A stretch of DNA of 64,000 nucleotides from Hydractinia symbiolongicarpus. Its lineage: Eukaryota > Cnidaria > Hydrozoa > Anthoathecata > Hydractiniidae. Of this stretch, positions 1-12,127 are shown piece by piece. Numbering within the stretch: the stretch's first letter is position 1; each line of letters starts with the position of its first letter. The notes beneath the pieces are model-generated. The model was not told the origin of the DNA, did not search any database, and saw nothing but the letters and a program-made list of their open reading frames with translations. The translations under genes and the position numbers were made by a program. The stretch lies in NCBI RefSeq assembly GCF_029227915.1, contig NC_079876.1, forward strand, positions 13,206,001 through 13,270,000, read 5' to 3'.

Positions 1-1516
1 GTTAAGGCTCTTTACATTGCTTTTTAATGGTTCGACAACGAAGATTTGAACAGCCAGATTTGAATAGTAAAGTTGTTGGGTTTTGACAAGGTTTAAAATG
101 TTCTCCTTATGACATTTTTGACTTCTAAGGGCTTTGTTTTTACAACATACTCACTATAAAAAACGGACAATATATCGATAATGTAGAATTGATATTATGT
201 CCATATGCACTGCAATGAACAGGCTTCTAAATATTGACATATTGACCATATGTATGAAAAATGGATATATTGATGATTTTTTCAGGAAATCCGAGAATCC
301 ATATAATATAGAGACCTAGTGACTATGTCAGGACGGAGCGCATCGCTGCTGCGTCTATCCGGTGCACTGCAGGGCGCTCCGCGGTTTACGGACTACTGCA
401 TCCTTGTTCCCCATCCTCTTCCCTGTTTCAAACAAGGAAATATAACACTAAGATTTATTTATTAACGTCATCATCAGGGATCTACAAACTTGAGAAGCCG
501 CCACTTACACTAGGCTGAGTCTGTAGCCAGGATACCCAGCTCAACCTTCCATAACATTTCATATCATACTTTATGACTAGCCTAGTTATTTAAGCTTTCT
601 TTGATAGAGAAAGAAAAAATTGATCGTAAAGGGGGTTTGAAGGGAAAACGCTGGCTAAATTTGTGGCTAGACAGACTCGTTTTTTCACAGAACTGTGCGT
701 TTCTCTGCACGATAGTCGTTTAGGGGACGTAGGTAATGTTTATTTACAGGTAATCAAGATTCTAATATGAAAGTGGAAAACAATAAACTGCCGTCATTAG
801 CTAGGAGGGGGAGAGGTGGGGGTGGCTTTTGGAGATGGCCAGTCAGTTAGGCGCGTACAAGAGTTATCTTACCTTCTTTCTTGCCTCCAGCGGTGAGTTA
901 GGGGGCCACCAATCCATACTGTGTATTTTACCGTGGTCACTCACAAACAGAGTTGTTTGCCATGGTATAGACAACCGCAAAAAACTAAATTGTTTAAAAA
1001 GGATAACTACCATAACACAAGAACTCACAGTATAATACTAAATTTGCACAAAGTAAAAGGCTAAGAGTATAAAATATCAATGGTTTAATAACATTCTATG
1101 AAGTATTCTATAATGGAAAATCATTTGAGACTTACGTAATCAGCATGAGATAGTTTTTTGGGAAAGGTTGCTGAATATTGTTCCATTATTTAAAAAAATG
1201 ACCGCTGAGCGAATGTAAATTGGAGGTGGTTGTTTATCTACACTAGGTACACTTCGAGCTAAAAATGGTTCCTTCCTGATCAATATAGTAAATTTCAAAA
1301 GGAATAATTGAAACAAGAACGTATTGAAATTTCAATAAACACATTGAAAATGTGTATGTACTCTTCAAGAAACAATCACACAATGGTTCCATGGCGAAAA
1401 TCTATTTCATGAAATTTAAATTCACTTTTTGAAAGTGTTCTTCAATTCAATTCAATCTTGCAAAGTTTCTATGATTAAAGTAGGTAAGATATATTCTATC
1501 ATCTGAATATATCTTC
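1..1516. other. No gene recognised; left flank
   Basis: No convincing coding exon, RNA gene or repeat array was seen. One 68-codon open frame at 829-1035 has no recognisable domain and no splice context. Base composition is ordinary for the window apart from a GC-richer patch near 330-415. Confidence 0.5.
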
Positions 1517-2391
1517 TTGTTTCATGCAAAAGATCTAGAGTGGATCTCAACAAAGAATTATCCTGCTAGCAAAATGGAAAAGTTGCTCCGTGAAAAACTT
1601 GAAAATAACAACAGCAAGCGAAAAGGACAACGACACCTTATTTCATGGGCAGAAGCAATGCATATAAGGACAAACAAGAAACAAAGAAGGCAGATAATAA
1701 AAGGAGGATTGAATTATATAGTATGTAAATCTGTGGAGACGTTGATAAAGACTTCATGAAATGTTATAACACCATTGCGGGGACATTGGTGTACCTCGTG
1801 TTGAGGAGAAGTCTGGCGAAGACAGTGATTTTGATTTCCCATGGATGGAAAATACAGAGATTGATGGTAAGTAGAATTGTTGTTACATTTCTTGACACTT
1901 CATATATCATGATTTTACACTCATTGTGAAAACATTCGGGTTGAGGTACTGTAGGGTTTAAAAAATAGTGGCGACAACGAAAATGAGTTGTTGAAAAGAT
2001 GCGAAGAAGAAGTCGGCATACTCAAAAAAGAAATGTCTAGCTACTGGCTTTTTTACAGTATAATTGGAAAATGAGATAGATGTCAATAGCTTCAACTTTT
2101 ATGCGAATGAGGTATGCTGAATGCTTCTTTTGCCTAATTGTGCTAGTTTATATTTATATTTATTTTTTTTTGGTTTTGTCAAATGTTCAGGATTCTTCTT
2201 TATTGTGTGCTTCTGATTGGGATATCTTAACAACAGCTCTTGCAGTTTTAAAACTTAGGATTAGATATGGTTTCTCAAATGCTTTTCTATGACATTTTTT
2301 TATATTTCAGTGCTTACCAATGGCGAAAAGGTTAATCCTGAAGAGAGGCATGTTTCCCTGTCCAGCTCAGACAGTGACCCGGAATAATGTA
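1517..2391 (+). pseudogene. Decayed small multi-exon gene fragment, family unknown
   Basis: Several coding-looking pieces lie in order but not in one clean frame. The first (1517-1759) is basic and includes RKGQRHLISWAEAMHIR-like text (one letter differs in the genome). The second (about 1790-1868) is acidic, containing EEKSGEDSDFDFPWMENTE, and stops at a GTAAG donor. The third begins after TGTAG near 1957 and includes NENELLKRCEEEVGILKKEM, a short coiled coil. The last begins after TTTCAG at 2310 and ends in SLSSSDSDPE and a stop, a typical acidic C-terminus. The frame between the first two pieces is broken by stops with no obvious splice sites, so this is called a pseudogene. I do not recognise the family. 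A transposon accessory protein is possible, as is a real gene with an exon structure I misread. Confidence 0.35.
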
Positions 2392-2563
2392 GCTGTTATC
2401 GCCTGTATTTATTATTTGAACTACCATAGCTCTTTTCCCGGATTACATATTTTTTTAAGATTTCGTATCGTATCCGAAATCTTGTTTAAACGGGCTTTTT
2501 CCTCCTTCGTTTTCCTTCTTATCCTTCTCACTCATTTCACACAGTATGTTCTATTGTTTGTAA

Positions 2564-2747
2564 TCTCTTTAATAATAGCCGTCGTCTGTCTGTCTGTGTG
2601 TCCGCGAAAGCCGTGTCCCGTAACGGAAACACGAATTTTTAAAATGCGCATCAATACCAAATGCGATATATTTCTGTCCACTTTGTTGCAACGGGTTAAT
2701 TTGAAGGACGGACGACCCCGTGGATTTTTCCACGGGCTAACGACTAG
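2564..2747 (+). mobile_element. Short non-autonomous Helitron-like element
   Basis: Begins TCTCTTTAATAATAGCC after an A and ends CGACTAG before a T, matching the Helitron rule of 5'-TC, 3'-CTRR and insertion between A and T. An 8-bp stem (2717-2724 with 2729-2736) with a TTTT loop lies 7 bases before CTAG, as expected for a Helitron 3' end. No Rep/helicase coding sequence is inside, so it depends on an element elsewhere. Relatives occur at 2748, 14212, 16077, 20554, 26167, 28917 and 34718. Confidence 0.7.
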
Positions 2748-2904
2748 TCTCTATAATAATAGCCGTCGTCTGTCTGTCTCTGCGCGGACCCCCCGCTGAG
2801 TTAGAAAATGATGTTGCGGAAACACGAATATCAAATGCGATATATTTTTATCCACTTTGCTGCGACAGGTAAATATGAAGGACGGGCGACTAATCAACGA
2901 CTAG
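2748..2904 (+). mobile_element. Second Helitron-like copy, directly abutting the first
   Basis: Starts TCTCTATAATAATAGCC immediately after the CTAG of the copy at 2564-2747, with no base between, and ends ACGACTAG before a T. The 3' hairpin is largely deleted: the segment between GGCGAC and AACGACTAG is shortened. Head-to-tail abutment is a known Helitron arrangement. Confidence 0.65.
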
Positions 2905-4410
2905 TCAATTTATATTATCAACTTGTGTCAAGTCATTAAAGTATGTTTCTGAACTATAAAGGGAATTAAATAAATTGAATTTGTTCCGAAATCTTTTAGC
3001 CTGTAAGGACTTTTCATTCTACTTTAATCAAGAAGAAAAAAACTAATAGCTCTATACTATATTTCAACTATTTGTAGAATATATATTTTTCCCTTCTTAA
3101 CAAGTAGTTAATTGCTTCTTAGAATAATACAAGACGTATAATATACGTAAAACTAGCACACCTCATACGTGACACTGTATTATACATATTCATTTGTGGA
3201 AATAAATTGAAATCAATCACAATGGGCTATCAAACGGAAAGTGAATGTCTCAATATCATTCCCTATGTAATATATTAAAAAGGATGACCACAAGCTTGAT
3301 CATATTATTTTTGAAGTAATCATATAAAAAACTTCCTATATTAACAAAAATCAATTCATAAAGAAGTAGCAATATTTTTGTGAAACATTCTGTGATGCCA
3401 CGGATGCTAATTGTTTTGACTTTCGTAGTGCATGAGCATATTTTTAGAAAGTAGCTTTTAGTCTGTGAAATACACAAACACCACTAGATTTCATCAAGAC
3501 TCTACAACTATAAACTACAATCGTTCAATATATATTAACAATTGTTTCACAAAAAACGGATTCTTCTATATTCGAAAGCATAACAGATTAATCCCTAGCG
3601 AAGACGGCGTGATACATATTTGCCGAAAACTTTGTTCCGGTATACGTTAACAAGTTTTAATGTTGTGAAACAAAAAAATGTTTCTTTCAACCAAGAGATA
3701 ATCGGCATATACAAAAGTATTAAGGTCTTAATTCATCGAAACAAGACAAGTAGAGTTCGTATATGTGACAATACCTTAGACACATCTCCTTTATATTCAG
3801 GAAGTAATACGTGGAATATAATTTATAGTCTTGGAATGATGGCTATTAATCATGGCTATGTGCTAGATATTCCAGTTAACATTAGACACAGCTACTAAAC
3901 TAAAGCACCAAAGCTAGCTAGCTACCTAGCTATATATATATTAGCCGAAGTAGTGGACCAGAAGATGGAGTGTGTGCTGTTGTGTTTAATTATTCCATAC
4001 CACTGTGTGGTTAATAGATAAAGGTATATTTTGCTTACTACTAGTGTGATTTGGTTTTTAAACACTTAAAGTATTAGGCTTGGAAATTTGTTGATTCCAG
4101 ATACCAATTTGTTACCCACTCAGTTCTTGCAAACTGTTTACTGTTTACCATTATTCTTTTTTACAAAAACGTCTCTCTTCCAACTTTCCAGGCCTAAAGT
4201 TAGCCAAGAGTCAGAGTAGGTTACTTTATAGCTAGCTTATACTGTTTTAAAAAGCAAGATTTAGATAATAATTGAAGAGATAATGATTATATAATGTTAT
4301 TTTTGTAAATATTCCATTGTTTAGTATGTATAGCTATATCATAATTGCTGACGTAAACTAGAAAGGCAGATAATACACAGTCTAGGTAGGAATGGTATTT
4401 TAAAAATAAT
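2905..4410. other. No gene recognised
   Basis: Open frames at 3465-3650 and 3620-3898 have no domain, no splice context and AT-rich random composition. A self-complementary CTAGCTAGC/TATATA patch lies near 3910-3945. Confidence 0.45.
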
Positions 4411-7400
4411 ATGCATTGGTTGAAAGTTTTGCAGCTTATGTTAGACAATAAAATTATTAGTGCAGTTTCGCTTGATATATTTTCAGCTTTAAAAATGAGT
4501 ATTAAAAATAAACAAGTTTATGATCTTTTTTCTTCATTGAATGAAAAAAGCATTAAAGAAGTAAGTGATGGATTTGTTTTACTTGGTGTTGAAATAACAT
4601 GTCCAGAAAAAGCGTTATATACAAAAGTTAAAAGACTAGTAGAGAAAGTAAATGGTCTGAAAAAAAGGAAAGCTAATTCTGCTATAGAAACTTTGTTGGA
4701 AGCTGAGTTTAGTGTTCCAGTGCAAATTACCCCACATCAGCGATCTATTGATGCGGCTAGTTCTAGAAATGAAGTTTTGTTTAAAGAGAAAATGAAACAA
4801 TTAAAGAAGGAAAACAAAAGTTTAAAAAGAAAGTGCGAAAATTTTTAAGAATTAGAAATTCAATACAACACACAAGTCGAAGAGGTTAAGAAACTTAGTA
4901 ACGAGTTATTTGTAGCAATGAAGGATGAAAATAAGTTGACAGCAGAATATCGTCGTATAAAGAACAATTATCTTGAAGTAGAGGAAAAACTTAGAAATGT
5001 GGAATTGAAATTTAAAGATAATAGCAAAGCGAGGGCAGATAAATTGAGAAATTTATCAAAGAAAATTAAAAACAGAGATGATAAAATTAATAAAATGGAA
5101 TCAGAAATAGCTGAATTGATATCTGGTACTGAGAATAAAAGTGATGAGTTGGATGACATGAAAGTAAACTTGAACAGACTCAATGATAAATTAGAAAACA
5201 GTGAAACTATAGTTGATGATCTGCGGAATGAGAAAGCAAAACTGAAAAGAAAGACGCACAGTTTGTTGTTAAAAATTGAAAACCAGAAAAAATTGATTGA
5301 CCACAAAGAAGTGAATGATATGAAGTGTTTAAAAAGTGATTATGACAAACTCTGTACAAACATGAAGCAACTTACTGAAGAAAATCGTGATTTGCAAATG
5401 CTCGTTTCGTTATTAAACGACAATGAAATTGTAACATTTGAAGGTGGTCGTTATTCAGACGAAATAAGAGAAGTTGTTATGGAATTACTTTCCTTGAATG
5501 TCAGCATGGGAAAGGTAAATGATGTGATCAAGGTTGTACTTGAAAAACTTGCAAAAAAAAGGGTTGACAGGTTGCCTTCACAAGGTTTAAAAAGTCATTT
5601 AATGCAAGAAGCATTAATTTTAGCACAATTACAGGTTGCAGAAGCAATGATTGATAATGACAAGGAGGCGTTTGGTAATTGTTTACATGGAGATGGTACA
5701 TCAAAATACCATAAACATTATCAAAATTTTCAGATTACAACATCGAAAGGAAAAACGTTAACATTTGGATTATCAGAAGTTGCAGGTGGCGATGCGGCAA
5801 CAGTAATGAAAAATTTTACTGACACAATTGATGACATGTGTGACATTCTGAAAGAATGTGACAAGGATGCAAATTTTTCCCGGCTTGTCACATCAATCAA
5901 ATCTACAATGTCGGATCTTGGCCCTATTAATCCTTTATTTAACTCACAACTGAAATCTTTAAGGGAAAAATTATTACCAAATGTTGTAGAAAACTGGAAT
6001 TATTTAAGCGAAACACAAAAAATGGACATGACCGATATGGGAAATTTCTTTTGCAAATTACATCTTCTGGCAAATTTTGCCTCAGAGGCAGATAAAGTTC
6101 TGCATTCATTTGAGAGAATGGTCCTCTGTGATGACTATGAAACAGTATTTGCCTTCAATAGTGCAAAAGAATCTTCTGCTTCTAGATTAGTGCGTACAGC
6201 TTGTAAAGCTTTTCATGTGCGTGGAAGTGACGAATGTGGAGTAGCATCGTATTTTAACTCGTTTTTAGCTGGTCGCAATCAGAAATCTTACTTTGTACCA
6301 TTTATTGGAAATCGTTTTAACATATTGTTTTATAACGCTGCTGCATTATATTACCATCGTGATGCAGTCGTATCTTTTCTTTCATCATGGCCTGATCCTA
6401 ATAATTTACTGAAAGCTGTAAATGAAGACGTATAAGACGATAAATTATTGACTGGTCCATTGTGGCGATTAATAGAGTCTTGTGAAAGTATCCTCGAAAT
6501 AAATCCATACCTGTTACAACTTAAAGTCAAACTATCTGCACTCTGCAACAATTGTTCATCACTTCTATCTGGCAGTCATATTTTCCAAGAGGATGGTATT
6601 ATTGTGCACAACAAAGATGAATTATTTATCAAGATATTTGAGGATACAGGTGATGATGAATTGGATATTCTAACACAGCAAGCCCTTGAAATTATTTGCC
6701 ATGCAATTCTCATCATCTTAGAGCGTCAATGTAAGGATCAACTGCCTGGAGGAAAGTACTGGAGCCCCAGTCAGATAATAAAGGAGACGTTATCAATTGT
6801 ACCAGTAACCAATAAGGCTTCTGAAAGTGACTTTGCAATTTTGGATTTGTTAGTGAAGACGAAGCCAAGTGCCAATGTTGAAACATTGCAGGCTTTAACC
6901 ATGTGGTCGCGTAACAAAACACTTGATTGGTTTGAACAGAAGTCTTATGATGAGAAAAAAAGTATGATGGAATCAGCCAGACATAATGTGGAAAAAATGA
7001 AGGCGAAGTATAAATCAAGGAGAAAAGAACTGTTGGAGGAGAGGAAAAGGAAATTGCTTGCTAAACAAGATATGAAAAAGAAAGCTGAAGAGAAAATAGC
7101 ATTGAAGAAAGTGGAAGCTTTTAACAAATTGCTTGAGCTAAATGTCCAGGCTTGGATATCTGTTGATGAACTGAAAAAAAACATCATGGATATATCATCA
7201 CAAAAACGTGCAGAAGTTTTGCTAGCGCAAATGAATTTTTACAGGCATGTTATGCCTTTCAAATGCAATTCCAAATTGTTTAACAAAACAAAACAAAGTG
7301 GAAACAGAAGAGTTGATTTGTCTTGGGAAGAGCTTCTTGAAAACTTTGTTAAAATCATGCATGTAACATTTTCATCATCTGTAGAAAAGGTAACAAAGGA

Positions 7401-7758
7401 TAACCTGAAGTCGAAGGAAGATAGAGATGAAGTAGTTGCAACCCAAAAAAAGGAACTGATGGAAAAGATCAAGAAAGAAAGGATGAAAAAACTGTCTGAA
7501 CAACAAAAAAGCAACAAACTCCCTTCCTTCATCAAAGACCCTGACTGTTTAGTTGGTTTACACATACGGCATCATTTAAAGGAAGAAGATGAAAAGGATG
7601 CATATTGGTGTAAAGGGGAAATTCTAAGTGTAGCAAAACGACATTCCAATCCTAAACGCACGTTGTTTAATGTAGTATATGAGTCAGAACCTGAGACAGT
7701 TTGGAGTTTTCCAATAATTTTAGATTTTGAGAAGGGAGACGTTATTATGTTATCTTAG
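4411..7758 (+). pseudogene. Transposase-like protein (DDE-type suspected), single frame with two TAA stops
   Basis: One reading frame runs about 1,115 codons from ATG 4411 to a stop at 7758 with no frameshift, broken only by TAA at 4846-4848 and 6433-6435. The N-terminal third (about residues 100-340) is strong coiled coil. The middle has LHGDGTSKYHKHYQ, TMSDLGPINPLF, CKLHLLANF and RGSDECGVASYFNSF. These supply a D, D and E with spacing that suggests an RNase H-like transposase core, followed by GNRFNILFYNAAALYYH. A second lysine-rich coiled coil precedes a Tudor/chromo-like C-terminus (YWCKGEILSV, WSFPIILDFEKGDV). It is intronless and has no terminal inverted repeats that I could find. The superfamily is not identified. 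It reads as a recently silenced mobile-element gene; a domesticated gene with nonsense mutations is the alternative. Confidence 0.6.
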
Positions 7759-7989
7759 AATATAGTTAGTTATAGTATAGTTATATATTTGAGGGAAGAA
7801 ATTTTTGTGGTAATGTAACTCGTTCAAACCGTGGAACTTTTTTATGGCAAAAACTTCTTCCTTTGAGGATCATTGTTTTGTCAACTTGTGACATGTGGTA
7901 CATATTGTTCTATTAAAACATTTAGCACTTATGGTAGCTTAATATTTTGCGTTCTTTTTTTTATTTAGGTGCTAAAAGGTGCAGTTGTT

Positions 7990-8830
7990 CCATTTTCATC
8001 TGGTCTGCATTTTCATACTCTGTCAAATATTTTGCAAGCTTTAAGAGTGTTTGTCAAAGTTTTATAGTTACCAACTTAGTGTTTTACAGTGGTTCCTGTG
8101 GACTTTCTTTTTACATTTCCTTAAATTTGAAATATCTTTTCAGCTATTACGTTATTTTCTCTGGCTGGTCTGCAAATATAAATTTCGTACATTTCTATGA
8201 AGTCTCTTAATGTTAAGATTACAGTTTATAAACATTTTTGCCGGTTATTGTATAATTGTTATGCTTTTATACATTGATTTTATGTTATTTTTGAGCTACA
8301 GCATCATTTTTACTATCTGGTCTGCAAATTACACTCTTGTCAAATATTTTGTACTCTTCAAGAGTGTTTTTAAAATTTTTGAATAGTTACTAATTTGTGG
8401 TGTTTTATTATGTTCCTGTGAATTTTTTTCGCATTTTCATCAATTTGGAAAGATTTTTTCAACTATGACTTCATTTTTTCTATCTGGTCTGCAAATTACA
8501 CTCTTGTCAGATATTTGTACTCCTTAAGAGTGTTTGTATAATTTTTGAATAGTTACTAATTTGTGGTGTTTTATTATGTTCCTGTGAACTTTTTTTGCAT
8601 TTTCATCAATTTGGAAGGATTTTTTCAACTATGACTTCATTTTTTCTATCTGGTCTGCAAATTACACTCTTGTCAGATATTTGTACTCCTTAAGAGTGTT
8701 TGTATAATTTTTGAATAGTTACTAATTTGTGGTGTTTTATTATGTTCCTGTGAACTTTTTTTGCATTTTCATCAATTTGGAAGGATTTTTTCAACTATGA
8801 CGTCATTTTTTCTATCTGGTCTGCAAATTT
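7990..8830 (+). repeat. 166-bp tandem repeat, about five units
   Basis: The phrase CTATCTGGTCTGCAAATTAC recurs near 8313, 8480, 8646 and 8812 (spacing 167, 166, 166), with diverged units near 7997 and 8162. Units contain TTAAGAGTGTTTGTA, TTATGTTCCTGTGAA and CATTTTCATCAATTTGGAA. The two units starting at 8480 and 8646 are almost identical. It follows directly behind the transposase-like gene and may be part of its 3' region. Relics continue to about 8970. Confidence 0.8.
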
Positions 8831-8970
8831 ACACCCTTGTCCGAAATTTCGTACACTCTAATGAACTTTGTTTAACGTTAAGATTACAGTTTATAAAATT
8901 GTTTACTGGTTGTTGTATACTTTCTTGCGCTTTTAGAGCAATTTGTAGTAATATTTGAGCTATGACGTCA

Positions 8971-9384
8971 TCATTACGTCATTTCTAAAAATAAACCATC
9001 AAAAATTAATATATTTTTGCTTTTACAAATATACTATCTACTGTAAAAATTTTAAGTTCTTACCATGTCTCAATCTGGAGTTATTGATTTTTAAAGATAG
9101 AAATTGTGAAAAAAAACCTATACATGACCCCCGTCTTTGTGCCGTGTTTTGTTGCGAAATTTGCCGAAAAACGCAACAAAAAAGGGCTATACTATCTATC
9201 ATAAAAATAACAATAACTAGAGAATGGCTTGGAGTTAGGAGTTGCGCGACCCCTCGTTGAAACCGTATAGAAATGTAGAAAACGTTGCATACGGCTAGAA
9301 GGTCGAGCGGCGCATAGAAAAATTTGACCTGAACAGCCTACTACTATGTTAGAATAGTACTACTAATGTTAGAATAGTACTACT
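8971..9384. other. No gene recognised
   Basis: Between the 166-bp array and the microsatellite. The frame at 8955-9260 begins in repeat relics and has no domain. A short duplication TGTTAGAATAGTACTACTAA occurs twice near 9348-9388. Confidence 0.45.
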
Positions 9385-9389
9385 AATAA

Positions 9390-9427
<38 letters not shown>
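9385..9427. repeat. (TAA)n microsatellite
   Basis: About fourteen perfect TAA/ATA triplets in a row. Confidence 0.9.
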
Positions 9428-9448
9428 GGATGTTCCTAATTGGATTTA

Positions 9449-9610
9449 GGATAGCCTGACATCTTTTTCGGATAGCCTGCCATCTTCATAGGATAGCCTG
9501 CCATCTCGTAGGATAGCCTGCCATCTCATAGGATAGCCTGCCATCTTCATAGGATAGCCTGCCATCTTCATAGGATAGCCTGCCATCTTCATAGGATAGC
9601 CTGCCATCCT
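9449..9610. repeat. 20-21-bp minisatellite, eight units
   Basis: Eight copies of GGATAGCCTGCCATCTTCATA-type units, most differing by one or two bases; units 3 and 4 are one base shorter. The reverse complement (AGATGGCAGGCTATCC) matches the core of the 88-89-bp satellite at 12.8 and 17.6-18.4 kb. The first unit (GATAGCCTGACATC) is an exact inverse of GATGTCAGGCTATC there. Confidence 0.9.
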
Positions 9611-9704
9611 TGTCGGCCGCCGTTAACATTTCCACTTGTGTTTAATAATGGTTGACAGTCTGGCGGACCATCTCTGTAAGAGGATGCTTGTTTAATAAGC
9701 TAAG

Positions 9705-9744
9705 TATAACCTATATGATTAGCTAGCTAATCATATAGGTTATA
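9705..9744. repeat. Perfect 40-base palindrome
   Basis: A 20-base arm ending ATTAGCT is followed directly by its exact reverse complement, with no loop; the centre is AGCT|AGCT at 9724/9725. First of a run of strong inverted repeats up to 13.3 kb. Confidence 0.85.
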
Positions 9745-10817
9745 TTATCTAAATTGAGTTGTTGTTATGGTACTATTAAATATATATACATGAAGTTAAT
9801 AATACAAGACTTATTGCTATGGTTAGTTTGAGTGTGTAACTTTATAGGTGCCTGGTGTTGTGATAACTTGACAATTGTTTAAAAAATAAATATATAGCTA
9901 ATAATGACCCTCTTGTCTGTAGCTAGATAGCACAGCCCTGTGCTTTAGAGAAATTTAACTTTATTAAACAAGGTTAGCAAGTCGAAGTGTGCTCTGTAGC
10001 TTTAGCTAGCTGTTCTTTTTCATGACTGATCTGGAAAAATTAGAAAATTCTAACCTGCACATCCACGAATCTAGATAGCTAGCTAAGCATTATCTTAAAT
10101 CATTTCATACTTTTGAAACTATAGCTATATGATTCACAATAAATATAATTACGATAATATGTTATTCAGGGCTTTGACTATCATGTGCCCAGTCATCTTG
10201 TCTGCCTCTTTAAATATGCCTAAATTTCTAAACTAATTCTGTTACACTAATTCTGTTACAATGCTCCTAAAGCACCACATAAGAAAAATAGTTCACTATT
10301 TGTCTGTTTGCTGAACTTGTATTCTTGATATATATTCATGTTTAGGAAATGAGTCTCAGGATGCTCAATCACATATATGACCTATATCGTTAAATTGTGA
10401 AAAAGAGATTATTCTAAAGCTTGTCAAAACGCAGTTTGCGATGAAGTTCCAGATATATTTAAACTGAGCATAGGCAAAATATTCTTAATTTTTTTGAGAA
10501 TTCTTCTTGTCAATTTTTTTACTACATTCTTAAGTTCTTTTACTTTGGGATAAAAGTTTCAACTCAGTAGTAATTTAAGTGATAAAATGTTTTACTTTGT
10601 CAAAACAATTTGTATACTGTGACAGTAAAACAGTAACAGAAACTTCGTAGATATTGTTAAAATATTATCATTTTGTGTCTGTTTATAAATTATGGAAAGT
10701 TTGTCCAGTAATTATAGACCTTGATAAGCTTTGATTACGCATAGTATAGGATTTGCTAGTACTATTTCTTCTACTGGTTGTTAAGGTTTTATTAGTAATT
10801 GTTTACGTTTGAAATTT

Positions 10818-10853
10818 TTTTGTCCTTTCACTTGGAAAAGTGAAAGGACAAAA
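10818..10853. repeat. 16-bp perfect hairpin with GGAA loop
   Basis: TTTTGTCCTTTCACTT (10818-10833) pairs with AAGTGAAAGGACAAAA (10838-10853), leaving loop GGAA, which fits the GNRA tetraloop class if transcribed on the plus strand. Confidence 0.85.
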
Positions 10854-10982
10854 GAAATATCTAAAAACCTGTTTAACTTTCTTTGTTTGGCTTTTGGACT
10901 AATTGTGTTAAGTATTACATTCATGTGTTTAACCCTGTTATTTTTTAATTGCAGGTTGTCCTTTTAAAAGCCAGCAGCAGTA

Positions 10983-11050
10983 AAATAAGAAAATTCTAGC
11001 AATTTAGATCAAAGTAAATAATGATCTAAATTGCTAGAATTTTCTTATTT
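10983..11050. repeat. 29-bp perfect inverted repeat, 10-base loop
   Basis: Arm 10983-11011 is the exact reverse complement of 11022-11050; the loop is 11012-11021. The inner arm reads AATTTAGATCA and TGATCTAAATT. Possible origins are a very small foldback element, a small-RNA precursor or a template-switch event. No flanking duplication is obvious. Confidence 0.85.
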
Positions 11051-12013
11051 CGAATTATTTTTTTAACATATTCTTGTAGTGCATTGTAAAAAAATTATTG
11101 CAAATTCTTAAAAAATGATTTATTACAAAAAAGTGTGTATATATAAGTAATTTCTGAAATTCTTTATGCGTATCTTTCCTATTATTACATGTGTAGCAGT
11201 GTTTCTTCACAAAACTTGGGAGTATTACATGATCAATCTACTTTTTCAAATTTTCTCATCAACACTGTTTATCTAAAAATTGGATGCATGTTTTCTTTTA
11301 ATGAGCAAAGAGGTAGTTGTATATATGATACTAAGCAATGATTAAGAAAACAGACAATTTGAAAATTAAATTGTTAAATTGGATTGATAGTGTCCTTAAT
11401 CGTGGGCAATTTTCTGTGAAAGCATGGTTAAAAATTTTTTTAAACCTCTTATATTTCCAAGCAATTTCACTTTAGAGTTCATAATATTACCTGATGGGAA
11501 GCACTGAAATGAAAAAGGCAAGAATATGTGCAATCTGGGATTATCGATATTTCAGCTATAGAGTAACTTTTTTTTCACCTACTGCACCTGTGTAAGAGTG
11601 TACACAAACTGCTTTGTGGAGTAGTTAAAAACAATGTTTAATCACATTTCAATGTAATTTTTTAGCACATGTTTATGCATCCAGGTAAATGGCGGCACGT
11701 TAGTGTAAATTGAAGCTCTTTAATGACAGCACAAGTATACCAATGTAATTTATAAAGTTAAAGAAATGGATCTAATTTATGGGTTCAAGGTATGTATAAC
11801 GTATAAATATATTACAACACGCTAATTTATCAAAACTCTTTTATATGACACCCTGTTTTACGAGAAAGTCATATCTGCAAAAGAAGAAGAGAAGAAAGAA
11901 AAAACTCTTACAATATTTTTTATAGTTTATTGAACTTTTATCACTTTAACGGAATGATTATGCATTTTCTTTATATCACACTCCCGATAGAACTTTTTAT
12001 TGTTTGTTAAAAG

Positions 12014-12045
12014 CAGCGGTCTGTATAATAATATACAGACCGCTG
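12014..12045. repeat. 14-bp perfect hairpin
   Basis: CAGCGGTCTGTATA (12014-12027) pairs with TATACAGACCGCTG (12032-12045), loop ATAA. A third partial arm, TATACAGACTATA, follows at about 12053-12066. Confidence 0.8.
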
Positions 12046-12127
12046 TAATATAATATACAGACTATATACAAAATTTTGGTCTTGCAACATCATTAAAAAA
12101 CAAGAAGGTCTAAAATTAGTATTTAAA

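Larger units (their letters stand above)
9745..12127. other. Gene-free stretch with three strong hairpins
   Basis: No coding exon or RNA gene recognised; rich in AGCT/TAGC words at 9,700-10,140. The only structure is the hairpins at 10818-10853, 10983-11050 and 12014-12045, listed separately. Confidence 0.5.

Noticed and set aside
3465-3898. Overlapping small open frames
   Set aside because: No recognisable family, coding bias or exon context.
4968-5306. Minus-strand serine/phenylalanine-rich open frame
   Set aside because: Antisense of the lysine/glutamate coiled coil of the transposase-like gene.
8955-9260. 101-codon open frame after the 166-bp repeats
   Set aside because: Begins in repeat relics and shows no domain.
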